DNA of 64,000 nt from contig KE150452.1 in NCBI GenBank assembly GCA_000411415.1, forward strand, positions 158,623 to 222,622, written 5' to 3'. The translations under genes and the position numbers were made by a program. The notes under the pieces are model-generated. The model was not told the DNA's origin. It saw only the letters and a list, made by a program, of their open reading frames with translations, and made no database searches. The DNA comes from Actinomyces sp. HPA0247 (lineage in GTDB: Bacteria > Actinomycetota > Actinomycetes > Actinomycetales > Actinomycetaceae). Every line of letters starts with the position of its first letter. Within the stretch, counting starts at the first letter, position 1. Positions 53,903 to 62,413 of the stretch are shown here, piece after piece.

Positions 53903-55239
53903 CGCGGAACGACCTTCAGGAATTGCTCAAGCTCCTGGCGAGTGATCTGCTGACGATATTCCGTCCATTCCTTGCGCTTATTACGAATAACGTAGTCGAA
54001 CACCTGCTCACCGAGGGTAGAAGCCACCAGATCGGAGCTCTTCATGGAGCGCACTGCGTCAGCCAGGGATGCCGGCAGCGCGCGAATACCCATCACCTGG
54101 CGTTCACGATCCGACAGGTCCCACACGTTATCCTCGGCCTCGGGCATGAGCTCCATCTTCTTCTCGATGCCCTCAAGGCCCGCCGCAATAAGGACAGCGA
54201 AGGCGAGGTAGGGGTTCGCGCTCGGGTCGGGCGCGCGATATTCGATGCGCGCGGCAGCGGCCTTCTTCGGCTTGTATAGCGGGACGCGCACGAGCGCAGA
54301 ACGATTCAAGTGACCCCAGCACACGTAGGAAGGAGCTTCTCCCCCGCCCCACAGACGCTTGTAGGAATTCACGTGCTGGTTCGTGATCGCCGCGATCTCC
54401 TCGGCGTGCGCGAGCAGGCCCGCGATGAACTGCCGCCCCGTCGTCGACAGACGGTACTGACCCGCCGGGGAGAAAAACGCGTTCTCTTCACCTTCGAACA
54501 GCGACAGGTGCGTGTGCATGCCCGAGCCCGGATGCTCGATAAAGGGCTTGGGCATGAACGTGGCGACGAGTTCCTCGCGCAGCGCGACCTCTTCGATGAG
54601 GGTACGTGCGGTCATGATGTTGTCCGCAGCGCGCACGGGATCCACGGCGCGCAGGTCGATCTCGTTTTGTCCGGGCCCGCCCTCGTGGTGGGAGAACTCG
54701 ACTGGGATCGCCATATCCTCCAGCATCCGCACCGCACGACGACGGAAGTCATTCGAATCCCCGCGTGCGACGTGGTCAAAGTAGCCGGCCTGGTCGACCG
54801 GAATCATACGGTCGGGGGTGACGGGCTGACGCAGGAGATAAAACTCGATCTCAGGGTGGATCATGACGCGGAAACCCGCATCCGCGGCCCGCTGGACGGT
54901 GCGCTCGAGAACGCCTCGAGGATCGGACGGCGCGGGCCGCCCGTCAGGCATGAGGACGTCGCAGAACATGCGAGCAACCGGGTCCTCGTTGGAACGCCAC
55001 GGGAGCAGCTGGAACGTCGACGCATCCGGCTTGAGCAGCATGTCCGACTCGTAGACGCGCGTCAGTCCTTCGACGGCCGACCCGTCGAAGCCAATCCCCT
55101 CACTGAACGCCTCCTCGAGCTCACCAGGGTCGATCGAAATCGACTTCAAGACGCCCGCAACATCCGTAAACCACAAACGGATGAAACGAATATTCTTCTG
55201 CGCGACCTCACGCAGCACGTATTCCTGATGCGAATCCAC
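53899..55239 (-). CDS. glnA2: Type I glutamine synthetase, GlnA2-like
   Basis: This 446-aa enzyme joins glutamate or a related substrate to ammonia using ATP. It has the beta-grasp Asp-Gly segment FDGSAVEGL, metal ligands in HPEIEFYL, EFSHHEGGPGQNEID and PGSGMHTH, and the Arg-containing RSALVRVP. Where adenylylatable GSI-beta enzymes have the NLYxLP tyrosine, it reads DNVWDLS (Trp near residue 373), so it should not be modified by GlnE. Size and adjacency to glnE match mycobacterial GlnA2. The GTG at 55239 has GGAGG at 7 nt. The main GlnA1 must lie elsewhere. Confidence 0.94.
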   Translation of the reverse strand: MDSHQEYVLREVAQKNIRFIRLWFTDVAGVLKSISIDPGELEEAFSEGIGFDGSAVEGLTRVYESDMLLKPDASTFQLLPWRSNEDPVARMFCDVLMPDGRPAPSDPRGVLERTVQRAADAGFRVMIHPEIEFYLLRQPVTPDRMIPVDQAGYFDHVARGDSNDFRRRAVRMLEDMAIPVEFSHHEGGPGQNEIDLRAVDPVRAADNIMTARTLIEEVALREELVATFMPKPFIEHPGSGMHTHLSLFEGEENAFFSPAGQYRLSTTGRQFIAGLLAHAEEIAAITNQHVNSYKRLWGGGEAPSYVCWGHLNRSALVRVPLYKPKKAAAARIEYRAPDPSANPYLAFAVLIAAGLEGIEKKMELMPEAEDNVWDLSDRERQVMGIRALPASLADAVRSMKSSDLVASTLGEQVFDYVIRNKRKEWTEYRQQITRQELEQFLKVVPR

Positions 55240-55255
55240 CGGTGTCCTCCCGTTG

Positions 55256-55295
55256 AGAAAAGAACGGGCCGACCGCAGGGACTGCGGTCGGCCCG
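55256..55295 (-). terminator. Rho-independent terminator of the SPFH gene
   Basis: A perfect 14-bp stem with a 3-nt loop (55265-55295) begins 13 nt past the SPFH stop and is followed on the minus strand by TTCTTTTCTC. It separates the SPFH unit from glnA2. Confidence 0.9.
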
Positions 55296-55308
55296 GCATG
55301 GCTTCAGT

Positions 55309-56268
55309 CTACTTGCCCAGGTTGAAACCCTTCGAGATGGATTCCAGTGCGCCGGTGAGATCAGAAGGAAGCATCCACAGCTTGGACGCCTGACCATCGG
55401 CGATCTTCGGCAACATTTCAAGGTACTTGTAGGACAGGAGCTCGGGCGTGGCCTTGCCGGCGTTGATGGCCGCAAAGACCGTCTGGATAGCCTCGGACTC
55501 GCCCTGCGCACGCAGGATCTGCGCCTGACGTGCACCTTCGGCCTGCAGGATCAGTGCTTCCCTCTGGCCCTTGGCCTGAAGGACCTGCGCCTCCTGCTGA
55601 GCAGAAGCCGCCAGCACTGCGGCCTGCTTAGCACCCTCAGCCTTCTTGATCTGCGCCTCACGCTCAGCCTCGGCCGTCAGAATCGTCGCACGCTTGGTAC
55701 GCTCAGCCGTGATCTGCTGCTCCATGGCTGCCAGCACTCGCGGCGGCGGCTCAATCGACTTGAGTTCCACGCGGGTGACGCGAATACCCCACGGGCCCGT
55801 GGCCTCATCAAGGACACCGCGCAGCTGCTTGTTGATCGACTCGCGCGACGTCTGGGTCTGCTCAAGGTCGAGAGAACCAATCAGGTTACGCAGGGTCGTC
55901 GCGGTCAGCTGCTCAATCGCCTGCAGGAAGTTGGCCACCTCGTAGGTAGCGCTGCGCGGATCCGTGATCTGGAAGTAGATAACGGAGTCGATTGACACCA
56001 TCGCCTGGTCGGCGGTGATGACAGGCTGAGGCGGGAAGTTCGCAACCTGCTCGCGCAGGTCAATACGGGCGGCAACGCGATCCACAAAGGGGACGAGAAG
56101 GTGGAAACCACCCTGCATCACTGCCTGGAAACGTCCCAGACGCTCGACGACGTACGCCTGCGACTGCGGAACGATGCGGACCGCACGAACAAGCGACACG
56201 ACGACAAAGATGACGAGGGCAAGGATCACGATGAACGCGACGTTGCCAAAGAGTTCTACTGAGCTCAC
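55309..56268 (-). CDS. SPFH/Band 7 (QmcA/stomatin-like) membrane protein
   Basis: The 319-aa protein has one N-terminal membrane helix (AFIVILALVIFVVVSLV) and an SPFH domain (VPQSQAYVVERLGRFQAVMQGG...). A long Ala/Glu/Lys/Gln-rich coiled coil (about 190-265) follows. Such proteins oligomerise into membrane microdomain scaffolds, sometimes enclosing proteases. It starts with GTG at 56268 behind AAGGA. An NfeD protein is encoded 44 nt upstream, the usual partner of prokaryotic SPFH proteins. Confidence 0.95.
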   Translation of the reverse strand: MSSVELFGNVAFIVILALVIFVVVSLVRAVRIVPQSQAYVVERLGRFQAVMQGGFHLLVPFVDRVAARIDLREQVANFPPQPVITADQAMVSIDSVIYFQITDPRSATYEVANFLQAIEQLTATTLRNLIGSLDLEQTQTSRESINKQLRGVLDEATGPWGIRVTRVELKSIEPPPRVLAAMEQQITAERTKRATILTAEAEREAQIKKAEGAKQAAVLAASAQQEAQVLQAKGQREALILQAEGARQAQILRAQGESEAIQTVFAAINAGKATPELLSYKYLEMLPKIADGQASKLWMLPSDLTGALESISKGFNLGK

Positions 56269-56312
56269 TGACGTCTTTCCTTTCTTACTTCAAAGTCAAC
56301 AAATCGGGCCTA

Positions 56313-56786
56313 TCAGGAGGCCGAACCTGCAGATGGCTGACTGGCAGGAGGCTGCGCCAGGTTGAGAGCACTGACGATGGCGGTCGCACCATCGATACGA
56401 TCAACGCGTACCTCGGCACCAACGGGCAACTCCGGTCCTTCGGTCCGCGCGCTCCATTCACCGCCAGAAAACTGGATACGTCCGTGACGCTCACCCACTG
56501 CCTCGGTGACGTAGCCACTCTTGCCGATCAGGCGGTCCGTATTGCTGGGAACATAATTGCTCGATCGTTCAATCCGTCCTTTCAGGAACGGACGCAACAG
56601 AACCAAGAGAGCGATGGATACGACGATGAAGACGATCACCTGGACCGTCAGACTCGCGCCACACGCTCCCGCGATACCGGCGGCAAGAGCTCCAATCGCG
56701 AACATCAAGAACACGAAGCTCACGCTCATGACCTCGACAATGCCGCACACGAGTGCCGCTAGAATCCACAGCCACCAGGTACTCAT
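56313..56786 (-). CDS. NfeD-family membrane protein
   Basis: The 157-aa protein has three to four helices (WWLWILAALVCGIVEVMSVSFVFLMFAIGAL...) and a C-terminal OB-fold domain (GKSGYVTEAVGERHGRIQFSGGEWSAR...GAEVRVDRIDG). This is the short NfeD form that partners SPFH proteins. It begins 13 nt after the ABC ATPase stop, so the three genes probably form one transcript. Confidence 0.92.
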   Translation of the reverse strand: MSTWWLWILAALVCGIVEVMSVSFVFLMFAIGALAAGIAGACGASLTVQVIVFIVVSIALLVLLRPFLKGRIERSSNYVPSNTDRLIGKSGYVTEAVGERHGRIQFSGGEWSARTEGPELPVGAEVRVDRIDGATAIVSALNLAQPPASQPSAGSAS

Positions 56787-56799
56787 CGCCCTGCCTCTC

Positions 56800-57588
56800 T
56801 TACTCGGTCACACCGCGCGCCCACCAGCGACCATCGGTGCGACCGGCGAGCAGCGGCATGCCATAAACCTGCGACAGATTCACGCCCGTCAGAACATCCT
56901 CAATCGGCCCCTGATGGGCAATCTGCCCCTGTGACATGATCGCGCAATGCGTCACGCCATCAGGAATCTCCTCGATCTGGTGGGTCACCAAGACGATCTG
57001 CGGAGACTTGGAACCTTTCATGATCTCAGAAAGAGCGGCGATCAGCAACTCGCGAGCGCCCAGATCGAGCCCAGACGTCGGCTCATCCAAGACGAGGACC
57101 TCCGGGTCCGTCATGAGCGCGCGGGCGAGGAGCACGCGCTGTGCCTCACCCTCCGACAGGGTTGCGAACTCACGCTGGCCGAGGTGATCGATGCCGAAGA
57201 TCTCCATGAGCGCACGAGCACGCTCGTCATCGACCTGCTCGTATTCCTCGTCGTGAGCGACAGCCAAACCCCAGGCAGCGCTGCGAACAGTGTCGAGAAC
57301 CGACTGCGTCGGCACGATCTTGGCAGCCACCGCAGCGGAGGCCAACCCGACACGAGTGGCTACCTCGGCGGGATCCGCCTGTGCCAAATCCGTGTCCGAG
57401 ACAGTCACCTCACCGGCGTCCGGCGCAATGCGACCAGATGCCACACGCGCCAGCGTCGTCTTGCCCGCACCGTTTGGACCAACAATGACCCAGTGCTGGC
57501 GCGGACGCGTTGACCATGAGACATCGGACAGGATCTGCGTATCCCCTCGTTGGACGGACACGTGAGAAAGATTCAGGACGTAAGTCAT
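56800..57588 (-). CDS. ABC transporter-type ATPase without permease
   Basis: The 262-aa protein has Walker A GPNGAGKTT, signature LSEGEAQR, Walker B VLVLDEPTSGLD and switch His in VTHQIEEIP. The family resembles ModF/YbbA-like or orphan iron/metal ATPases; no permease or binding protein is adjacent, so the partner is unknown. TAGGCT lies 6 nt before the ATG at 57588, suggesting a leaderless start. It is 36 nt downstream of glgM and 13 nt upstream of nfeD. Confidence 0.88.
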   Translation of the reverse strand: MTYVLNLSHVSVQRGDTQILSDVSWSTRPRQHWVIVGPNGAGKTTLARVASGRIAPDAGEVTVSDTDLAQADPAEVATRVGLASAAVAAKIVPTQSVLDTVRSAAWGLAVAHDEEYEQVDDERARALMEIFGIDHLGQREFATLSEGEAQRVLLARALMTDPEVLVLDEPTSGLDLGARELLIAALSEIMKGSKSPQIVLVTHQIEEIPDGVTHCAIMSQGQIAHQGPIEDVLTGVNLSQVYGMPLLAGRTDGRWWARGVTE

Positions 57589-57624
57589 GTATCCAGCCTA
57601 GTCGTCTATAGGGTGGCGTGCGCC

Positions 57625-58848
57625 CTAAACGAGCGAGCGATACAGCTCGGCGGTCTTGATGCCGATTGCTTCCCACGAGAAGTGATCGCGGGCGCGTGCA
57701 AGGCCAGCCTCGCCCATGCGGCGACCCAGCTCGGGATCGTCGAGAACACGAATCAGGCGGTCGGCCATCGCTTCCTCGAATGCGCGCGGATCCAGCGGTG
57801 TTCCCGTCCCATCCTGCATCTGCTCGATCGGCACGAGGTAGCCCGTCTCTCCGTCGACGATCACGTCGGGGATGCCGCCGGTTGCGGTACCAACAACGGG
57901 CAGACCGAGCGCCATTGCCTCCAGGTTCACAATACCGAGGGGCTCGTAGACGGAAGGAGTAATGAACACCTGAGCCGAGGACAGGATCGCAGCAACCTCA
58001 GACTGCGGGAGCATCTCGGAGATGAGGACGACGCCGGAGCGTCGAGCACGCAGCTCGGCGACGAGGCCCTCAACCTCGGCAGCAATTTCCGGGGTATCGG
58101 GGGCGCCAGCGCACAGGACCAGCTGGACGTCCTCGGGCAGGAGCTGGGCGGCGCGCAGGAAGTACGACAGGCCCTTCTGACGGGTGATACGGCCGACGAA
58201 GACGACCGTGCGACGCGACGGGTCAATACCGTGCTCGGCGAGCACGCGGGCACGCAGTTCCTCTCCCGCTTCGCCTTCGGGCGCGTGCCACTTGTTCAGG
58301 TCGATGCCGTTGTGGATGACGTGCACTCGGTCGGGATCAACGCCGGGGTAGCAGCGCAGGATATCGTCACGCATACCGTTCGACACCGCGACAATCGCGC
58401 TGGCGGCCTCATAGGCGGTTTTCTCCACGTAGGAGGACAGGCGGTAGCCACCGCCGAGCTGCTCAGCCTTCCAGGGGCGCAGCGGCTCGAGCGAGTGGGC
58501 GGAGATGACATGGGGAATGTCGCCCAGCAGCGAGGCCACGTGGCCAGCGAAGTTCGCGTACCACGTGTGCGAGTGCACGAGGTCCGACCCCTCACACGCC
58601 GCGGCGATCTCGAGGTCGACGCCCAAGGTCCGCAGGGCCGCGTTCGCTCCGGCCAGCTGGGGCAGGTCGGCATGTCCGGTCACTCCCGGGTCGGCACCAT
58701 CGGTGCCCGGCTCGCGCGGACCGTCAAACGCCTGCACCCGCAGGTCATCGACCAGCCCACGCAGGACCTTTGCTAGTTCAAGGACGTGAACGCCAGCACC
58801 TCCGTAGACGTGGGGCGGGTATTCGCGGGTAAGCAGATCGACGCGCAT
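57625..58848 (-). CDS. glgM: GT4 glycosyltransferase, actinobacterial glycogen synthase/GlgM type
   Basis: The 407-aa protein begins MRVDLLTREYPPHVYGGAGVHV. It has the GT4 features VHSHTWYANFAG, HNGIDLNKW, VGRITRQKG and PSVYEPLGIVNLEAMA. This short GT4 family was annotated as glycogen synthase in corynebacteria (older symbol glgA); in mycobacteria it makes maltose-1-phosphate from ADP-glucose (GlgM). Which product applies here is not decided by sequence. The ATG at 58848 has AAGGA at 8 nt. It is divergent from glgC, which makes its ADP-glucose donor. Long in-frame extensions upstream run through glgC and are rejected. Confidence 0.92.
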   Translation of the reverse strand: MRVDLLTREYPPHVYGGAGVHVLELAKVLRGLVDDLRVQAFDGPREPGTDGADPGVTGHADLPQLAGANAALRTLGVDLEIAAACEGSDLVHSHTWYANFAGHVASLLGDIPHVISAHSLEPLRPWKAEQLGGGYRLSSYVEKTAYEAASAIVAVSNGMRDDILRCYPGVDPDRVHVIHNGIDLNKWHAPEGEAGEELRARVLAEHGIDPSRRTVVFVGRITRQKGLSYFLRAAQLLPEDVQLVLCAGAPDTPEIAAEVEGLVAELRARRSGVVLISEMLPQSEVAAILSSAQVFITPSVYEPLGIVNLEAMALGLPVVGTATGGIPDVIVDGETGYLVPIEQMQDGTGTPLDPRAFEEAMADRLIRVLDDPELGRRMGEAGLARARDHFSWEAIGIKTAELYRSLV

Positions 58849-59019
58849 GATGGGGTCCTTCCGACAGTAGCGACGCGTAGCACACATCGTATCCGATCTC
58901 ACGTCACTGCTGATAGAAAACGAGACGATGTAGCAATCGATAGACATTTGTAATACAGTGTGACCACTCCCACGGATTCGCGCCGATGCGGGTCCACTCG
59001 ACCAACGAAGAGGTGCCAC

Positions 59020-60255
59020 ATGGCAAAGAACCACGTCCTGGCAATCGTTCTCGCGGGCGGTGAGGGTAAGCGACTGATGCCCCTGACGGAGGACCGCGCA
59101 AAGCCGGCCGTTCCGTTCGGTGGTCACTTCCGGCTGATCGATTTCGCACTGTCGAACATCGTGAATTCCGGATACCTCAAGATTGTTGTCTTGACGCAGT
59201 ACAAGTCCCATTCCCTCGACCGCCACGTCACGAAGACCTGGTACACATCTCCCCTGCTCGGCAACTTCATTGCCCCTGTGCCGGCCCAGCAGCGTCGCGG
59301 GCCGCACTGGTACCTGGGTAGCGCCGATGCTATCTACCAGTCCCTCAACATCGTTGATGACGAGGCACCGGAATACATCGTCATCATCGGTGCCGACAAC
59401 ATCTACCGCATGGACTTCTCGCAGATGGTCCAGCACCATATCGATTCGGGTCTTCCTGCGACGGTGGCCGGCATTCGCCAGCCGATCGAGCTGGCTCCCG
59501 CACTCGGCGTCATCGATGGCGAGGGCGGCGTCGTGAAGAACTTCCTCGAGAAGCCCAAGCATGCCGTCGGTCTGCCCGACGATCCGACCAAGGTCCTCGC
59601 CTCGATGGGCAACTACGTCTTCACCACGAAGGATCTGGTCAACGCACTGCGCGAGGATGCGGCCAACCCCGATTCGAAGCACGACATGGGCGGCAACATC
59701 ATCCCGTGGTTTGTCGAGCGCGGCGAGTGCGGCGTCTATGACTTCCAGGACAACGACGTGCCGGGTTCGACCGACCGTGACCGCGATTACTGGCGCGACG
59801 TTGGTACGCTGGACGCCTACTACGAGGCGAACATGGACCTCATCTCGGTGCACCCGGTGTTTAACCTGTACAACCGCGAGTGGCCGACCATGACGATGAT
59901 CGATGGTTCCCTGCCGCCGGCAAAGTTCGTCTACGGCGATGAGGACCGCCTGGGTCATGCGATCGACTCGTTCGTCTCCCCCGGCGTCATCGTCTCCGGT
60001 GGCGAGATCACGCGTTCGATCGTCTCCCCGCACACCTACGTCCATTCGTGGGCGAAGATCGAGGATTCGGTCATCATGCACGGTTCGCGCATCGGCCGTT
60101 CCTCGCGGGTCGTGAAGACGATTCTGGACAAGAACGTCATCGTCGAGGAAGGCGCCGTCGTCGGCGTTGATCTTGAGCACGACCTCGAGCGCGGGTTCAC
60201 CGTCACAGAGTCGGGCATTACGGTCGTCCCCAAGGGTACGGTCGTCCACAAGTGA
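59020..60255 (+). CDS. glgC: Glucose-1-phosphate adenylyltransferase
   Basis: GlgC makes ADP-glucose for glycogen and trehalose synthesis. The 411-aa protein shows [49 protein letters not shown] and FLEKPK, and ends in a left-handed beta-helix domain ([29 protein letters not shown]). The ATG at 59020 has GAGG at 7 nt. An extended -10-like TAATAC lies at 58951-58956 in the divergent gap. serB overlaps its 3' end by 4 nt. Confidence 0.97.
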   Translation: MAKNHVLAIVLAGGEGKRLMPLTEDRAKPAVPFGGHFRLIDFALSNIVNSGYLKIVVLTQYKSHSLDRHVTKTWYTSPLLGNFIAPVPAQQRRGPHWYLGSADAIYQSLNIVDDEAPEYIVIIGADNIYRMDFSQMVQHHIDSGLPATVAGIRQPIELAPALGVIDGEGGVVKNFLEKPKHAVGLPDDPTKVLASMGNYVFTTKDLVNALREDAANPDSKHDMGGNIIPWFVERGECGVYDFQDNDVPGSTDRDRDYWRDVGTLDAYYEANMDLISVHPVFNLYNREWPTMTMIDGSLPPAKFVYGDEDRLGHAIDSFVSPGVIVSGGEITRSIVSPHTYVHSWAKIEDSVIMHGSRIGRSSRVVKTILDKNVIVEEGAVVGVDLEHDLERGFTVTESGITVVPKGTVVHK

Positions 60256-60941
60256 GTATGATGCTCCATCTCGATGAGCCGGGTGCTCCGCTGCTGTGTG
60301 TCAGCGGGGCACCCGGCCTCGTCGTCACTGACGTCGATTCGACGTTGATTAGTCAGGAGGTCATCGAGGAGCTCGCCGAGGCCGCGGGTACGCGAGAGCG
60401 GGTCGCCGAGATTACCTCCCGCGCCATGAACGGCGAGCTCGATTTCGCGCAGTCGCTGCGGGAGCGGGTCGCGACCCTCGCGGGCGTCCCGGAATCTGTG
60501 TTCGGCGATGTCCTAACCTCCATCACTCCCACGAAGGGAGCACGCGAACTCATTGAGGCGACCCACCGAGCGGGCGGGCATTTCGGCGTCGTATCAGGCG
60601 GTTTCGAGGAGGTGGTCGCTCCCCTGGCGGCCTCCCTCGGCATCGATTTCTACGCCGCTAATCGCCTTGAGGTCGAGGGCGGATTCTTAACAGGACGAGT
60701 GCTGGGCCGTATCGTCACCTCCCAGGTGAAAGTCGACTGCCTGCGTTCGTGGGCCTCGTCCCTGGGTGTCCCCCGCGAACGCACGGTTGCGATCGGCGAC
60801 GGGGCGAACGACGTCCCCATGATGCACGAGGCCGGAGTCGGTATCGCGTTCTGCGCGAAGCCCGCCGTGCGCGAACGGGTAGCGGTCCAGCTCAACACGC
60901 CAGATCTTTCCCTAGCGATCGCTCCCCTCGGACTCGCCTAG
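60252..60941 (+). CDS. serB: Phosphoserine phosphatase
   Basis: SerB makes serine from phosphoserine, the last step of serine synthesis. The 229-aa HAD protein has the nucleophile motif [10 protein letters not shown], motif II SGGF, a Lys in SQVKVDCL and the metal-binding [10 protein letters not shown]. There is no regulatory ACT domain, so it is the minimal form. The GTG at 60252 overlaps the glgC stop (GTGA); ATGs at 60258 and 60261 are alternatives. The gene is coupled to glgC although the pathways differ. Confidence 0.92.
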   Translation: MSMMLHLDEPGAPLLCVSGAPGLVVTDVDSTLISQEVIEELAEAAGTRERVAEITSRAMNGELDFAQSLRERVATLAGVPESVFGDVLTSITPTKGARELIEATHRAGGHFGVVSGGFEEVVAPLAASLGIDFYAANRLEVEGGFLTGRVLGRIVTSQVKVDCLRSWASSLGVPRERTVAIGDGANDVPMMHEAGVGIAFCAKPAVRERVAVQLNTPDLSLAIAPLGLA

Positions 60942-60949
60942 CGCCGACG

Positions 60950-61477
60950 TCAGGGCTCGCGCGTGTCCGTGAGGCGAATCATGCGCCCATCCCAACCATG
61001 CCGCCACGAACGGGCGTACTCGAGGATCTGCGCGGGGTAGATGTCTGCGTCGATCTGAGCCTCTGCCTCATCGATGTCCCACCAGGCCTGCGCGTCGATG
61101 ACGGATCGCTCCAGATCCGTCCACCCATCGCGACTCAGCGCGGTAGAAGGCGCGTGAGCGAGGAAAAACCATTCGTCCTGCCGGGCAGTGACGGCCAGAA
61201 AGTCGAACTCAGCGGTCCGGTAGAGAACGGGACCAACCAAATCGTCAGGAGCCAGCTCGATGCCCGTTTCTTCGAAGACCTCACGCACAGCTGCGCTGCG
61301 GGGATCTTCGCCTTCCTCGATGCCACCACCAATCGTGAACCACCAGAATCGCTCTGGCTGATCCTCGTCGTGACCCTTGGCCAACAGGACACGTCCCTCA
61401 TCGTCGAACAAAAGGACGCGGGCGGCCTCCCGATGGGGATAACCGTCCGCGTCCACAGGCCAGTCGAGTGCGCTCAT
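60950..61477 (-). CDS. Nudix hydrolase
   Basis: The 175-aa protein has a complete Nudix box, GGGIEEGEDPRSAAVREVFEETGIEL (about residues 49-74, G-x5-E-x7-REUxEExGU). It cleaves nucleoside diphosphates linked to X; the substrate is unknown. The ATG at 61477 overlaps the stop of the PrsW-like gene by 4 nt (ATGA). It converges on serB with an 8-nt gap. Confidence 0.92.
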   Translation of the reverse strand: MSALDWPVDADGYPHREAARVLLFDDEGRVLLAKGHDEDQPERFWWFTIGGGIEEGEDPRSAAVREVFEETGIELAPDDLVGPVLYRTAEFDFLAVTARQDEWFFLAHAPSTALSRDGWTDLERSVIDAQAWWDIDEAEAQIDADIYPAQILEYARSWRHGWDGRMIRLTDTREP

Positions 61478-62322
61478 GCCTCCAGGGTAGCCCGATGGCG
61501 ACGCAGGCCCCACACGAGGAGCGCAACACTGACAAGCAGGAGGGGAAGCTCGATAGCTCCGTAGGTGAGGTTCCACGAGTCCTCGGGCGCCAGGAAGCCA
61601 ACGGCATTCGCCTGACCGTGCAGCGCGAGGGCCGCGATGAACCCACCGACAGCAACGAGGATGCCGGCAAACACATTCTTCGCGCGCAGTGCAGCCCACG
61701 CGAGAGCGTAGCCGAAGACGCCCGTGAAGATCGCGTGCCCGTAGCCGCCCAGGATCGCGCGCGCCAGGAAGGATTCCCACAGTCCGCCCATACCGTCCTC
61801 GAGGGCACTCACGTAGTAACCCATATCCTCGCCCCAAGCGAAACCAAGGCCGACAAGGACACCCAGGACTGCGCCCTGAGAAGGATGGGTCAGCAGTTTA
61901 CGGGCGGCGAGGATCAGAATGAGCACGCCGATGCCCTTCGCGGTTTCCTCCACAACGGGACCCGTCACAACGGAGGTCACAAAATCAACCGCAGAATCGC
62001 TCATGCTGGTCGATTCCACCGCGGCGTCGATCAAGCCGTTACCGATACCTGCGATCATGAGCGCACCACCGGTGCCCCACGCAAATGCGGCAATCCACGA
62101 CAGGACCGACGGAGCGAATCGCGCCACCCAGGCCAAGAAAAGGAGGCCGACGACAGCGCTGACACACGATGCACTCACAGCGAGCGCCGCGGCGGAGCTG
62201 CTGGCACCATCAATCGCACCACGCACCTCGTGGGCTAGTGCCGGGATGCCGATGACGATCAAGACGATCGAGCACACGGTGAGGGCCCGCGACGAAGGGC
62301 GGGCAGAATGAGCGTAAGTCAC
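61474..62322 (-). CDS. PrsW-like intramembrane metalloprotease
   Basis: The 282-aa polytopic protein has about eight helices and the PrsW/CPBP-like metal motif EETAK (125-129), with further candidate ligands in WGEDMGYYVSA (Glu165), GGYGHAIFTG (His196) and ALALHGQANA (His235). PrsW in Bacillus cuts an anti-sigma factor at site 1. The GTG at 62322 has AGGA at 8 nt, and the preceding 91 nt carry a direct repeat ACCTATG-CGTG-ACCTATG. It is transcribed with the Nudix gene. Confidence 0.88.
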   Translation of the reverse strand: MTYAHSARPSSRALTVCSIVLIVIGIPALAHEVRGAIDGASSSAAALAVSASCVSAVVGLLFLAWVARFAPSVLSWIAAFAWGTGGALMIAGIGNGLIDAAVESTSMSDSAVDFVTSVVTGPVVEETAKGIGVLILILAARKLLTHPSQGAVLGVLVGLGFAWGEDMGYYVSALEDGMGGLWESFLARAILGGYGHAIFTGVFGYALAWAALRAKNVFAGILVAVGGFIAALALHGQANAVGFLAPEDSWNLTYGAIELPLLLVSVALLVWGLRRHRATLEA

Positions 62323-62413
62323 GTTTGTTTCCTTTCTATCCCCACCATCGTGCGACATCAACCTATGCGTGACCTATGAAAACGCCATGCGACGACCGTG
62401 TGAATCAAAACGC

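Noticed and set aside
58849..60249. N-terminal extension of the GlgM frame through the glgC region
   Set aside because: The extension is antisense to glgC; the GT4 start motif MRVDLLTREYPP and a Shine-Dalgarno at 58848 define the real start.
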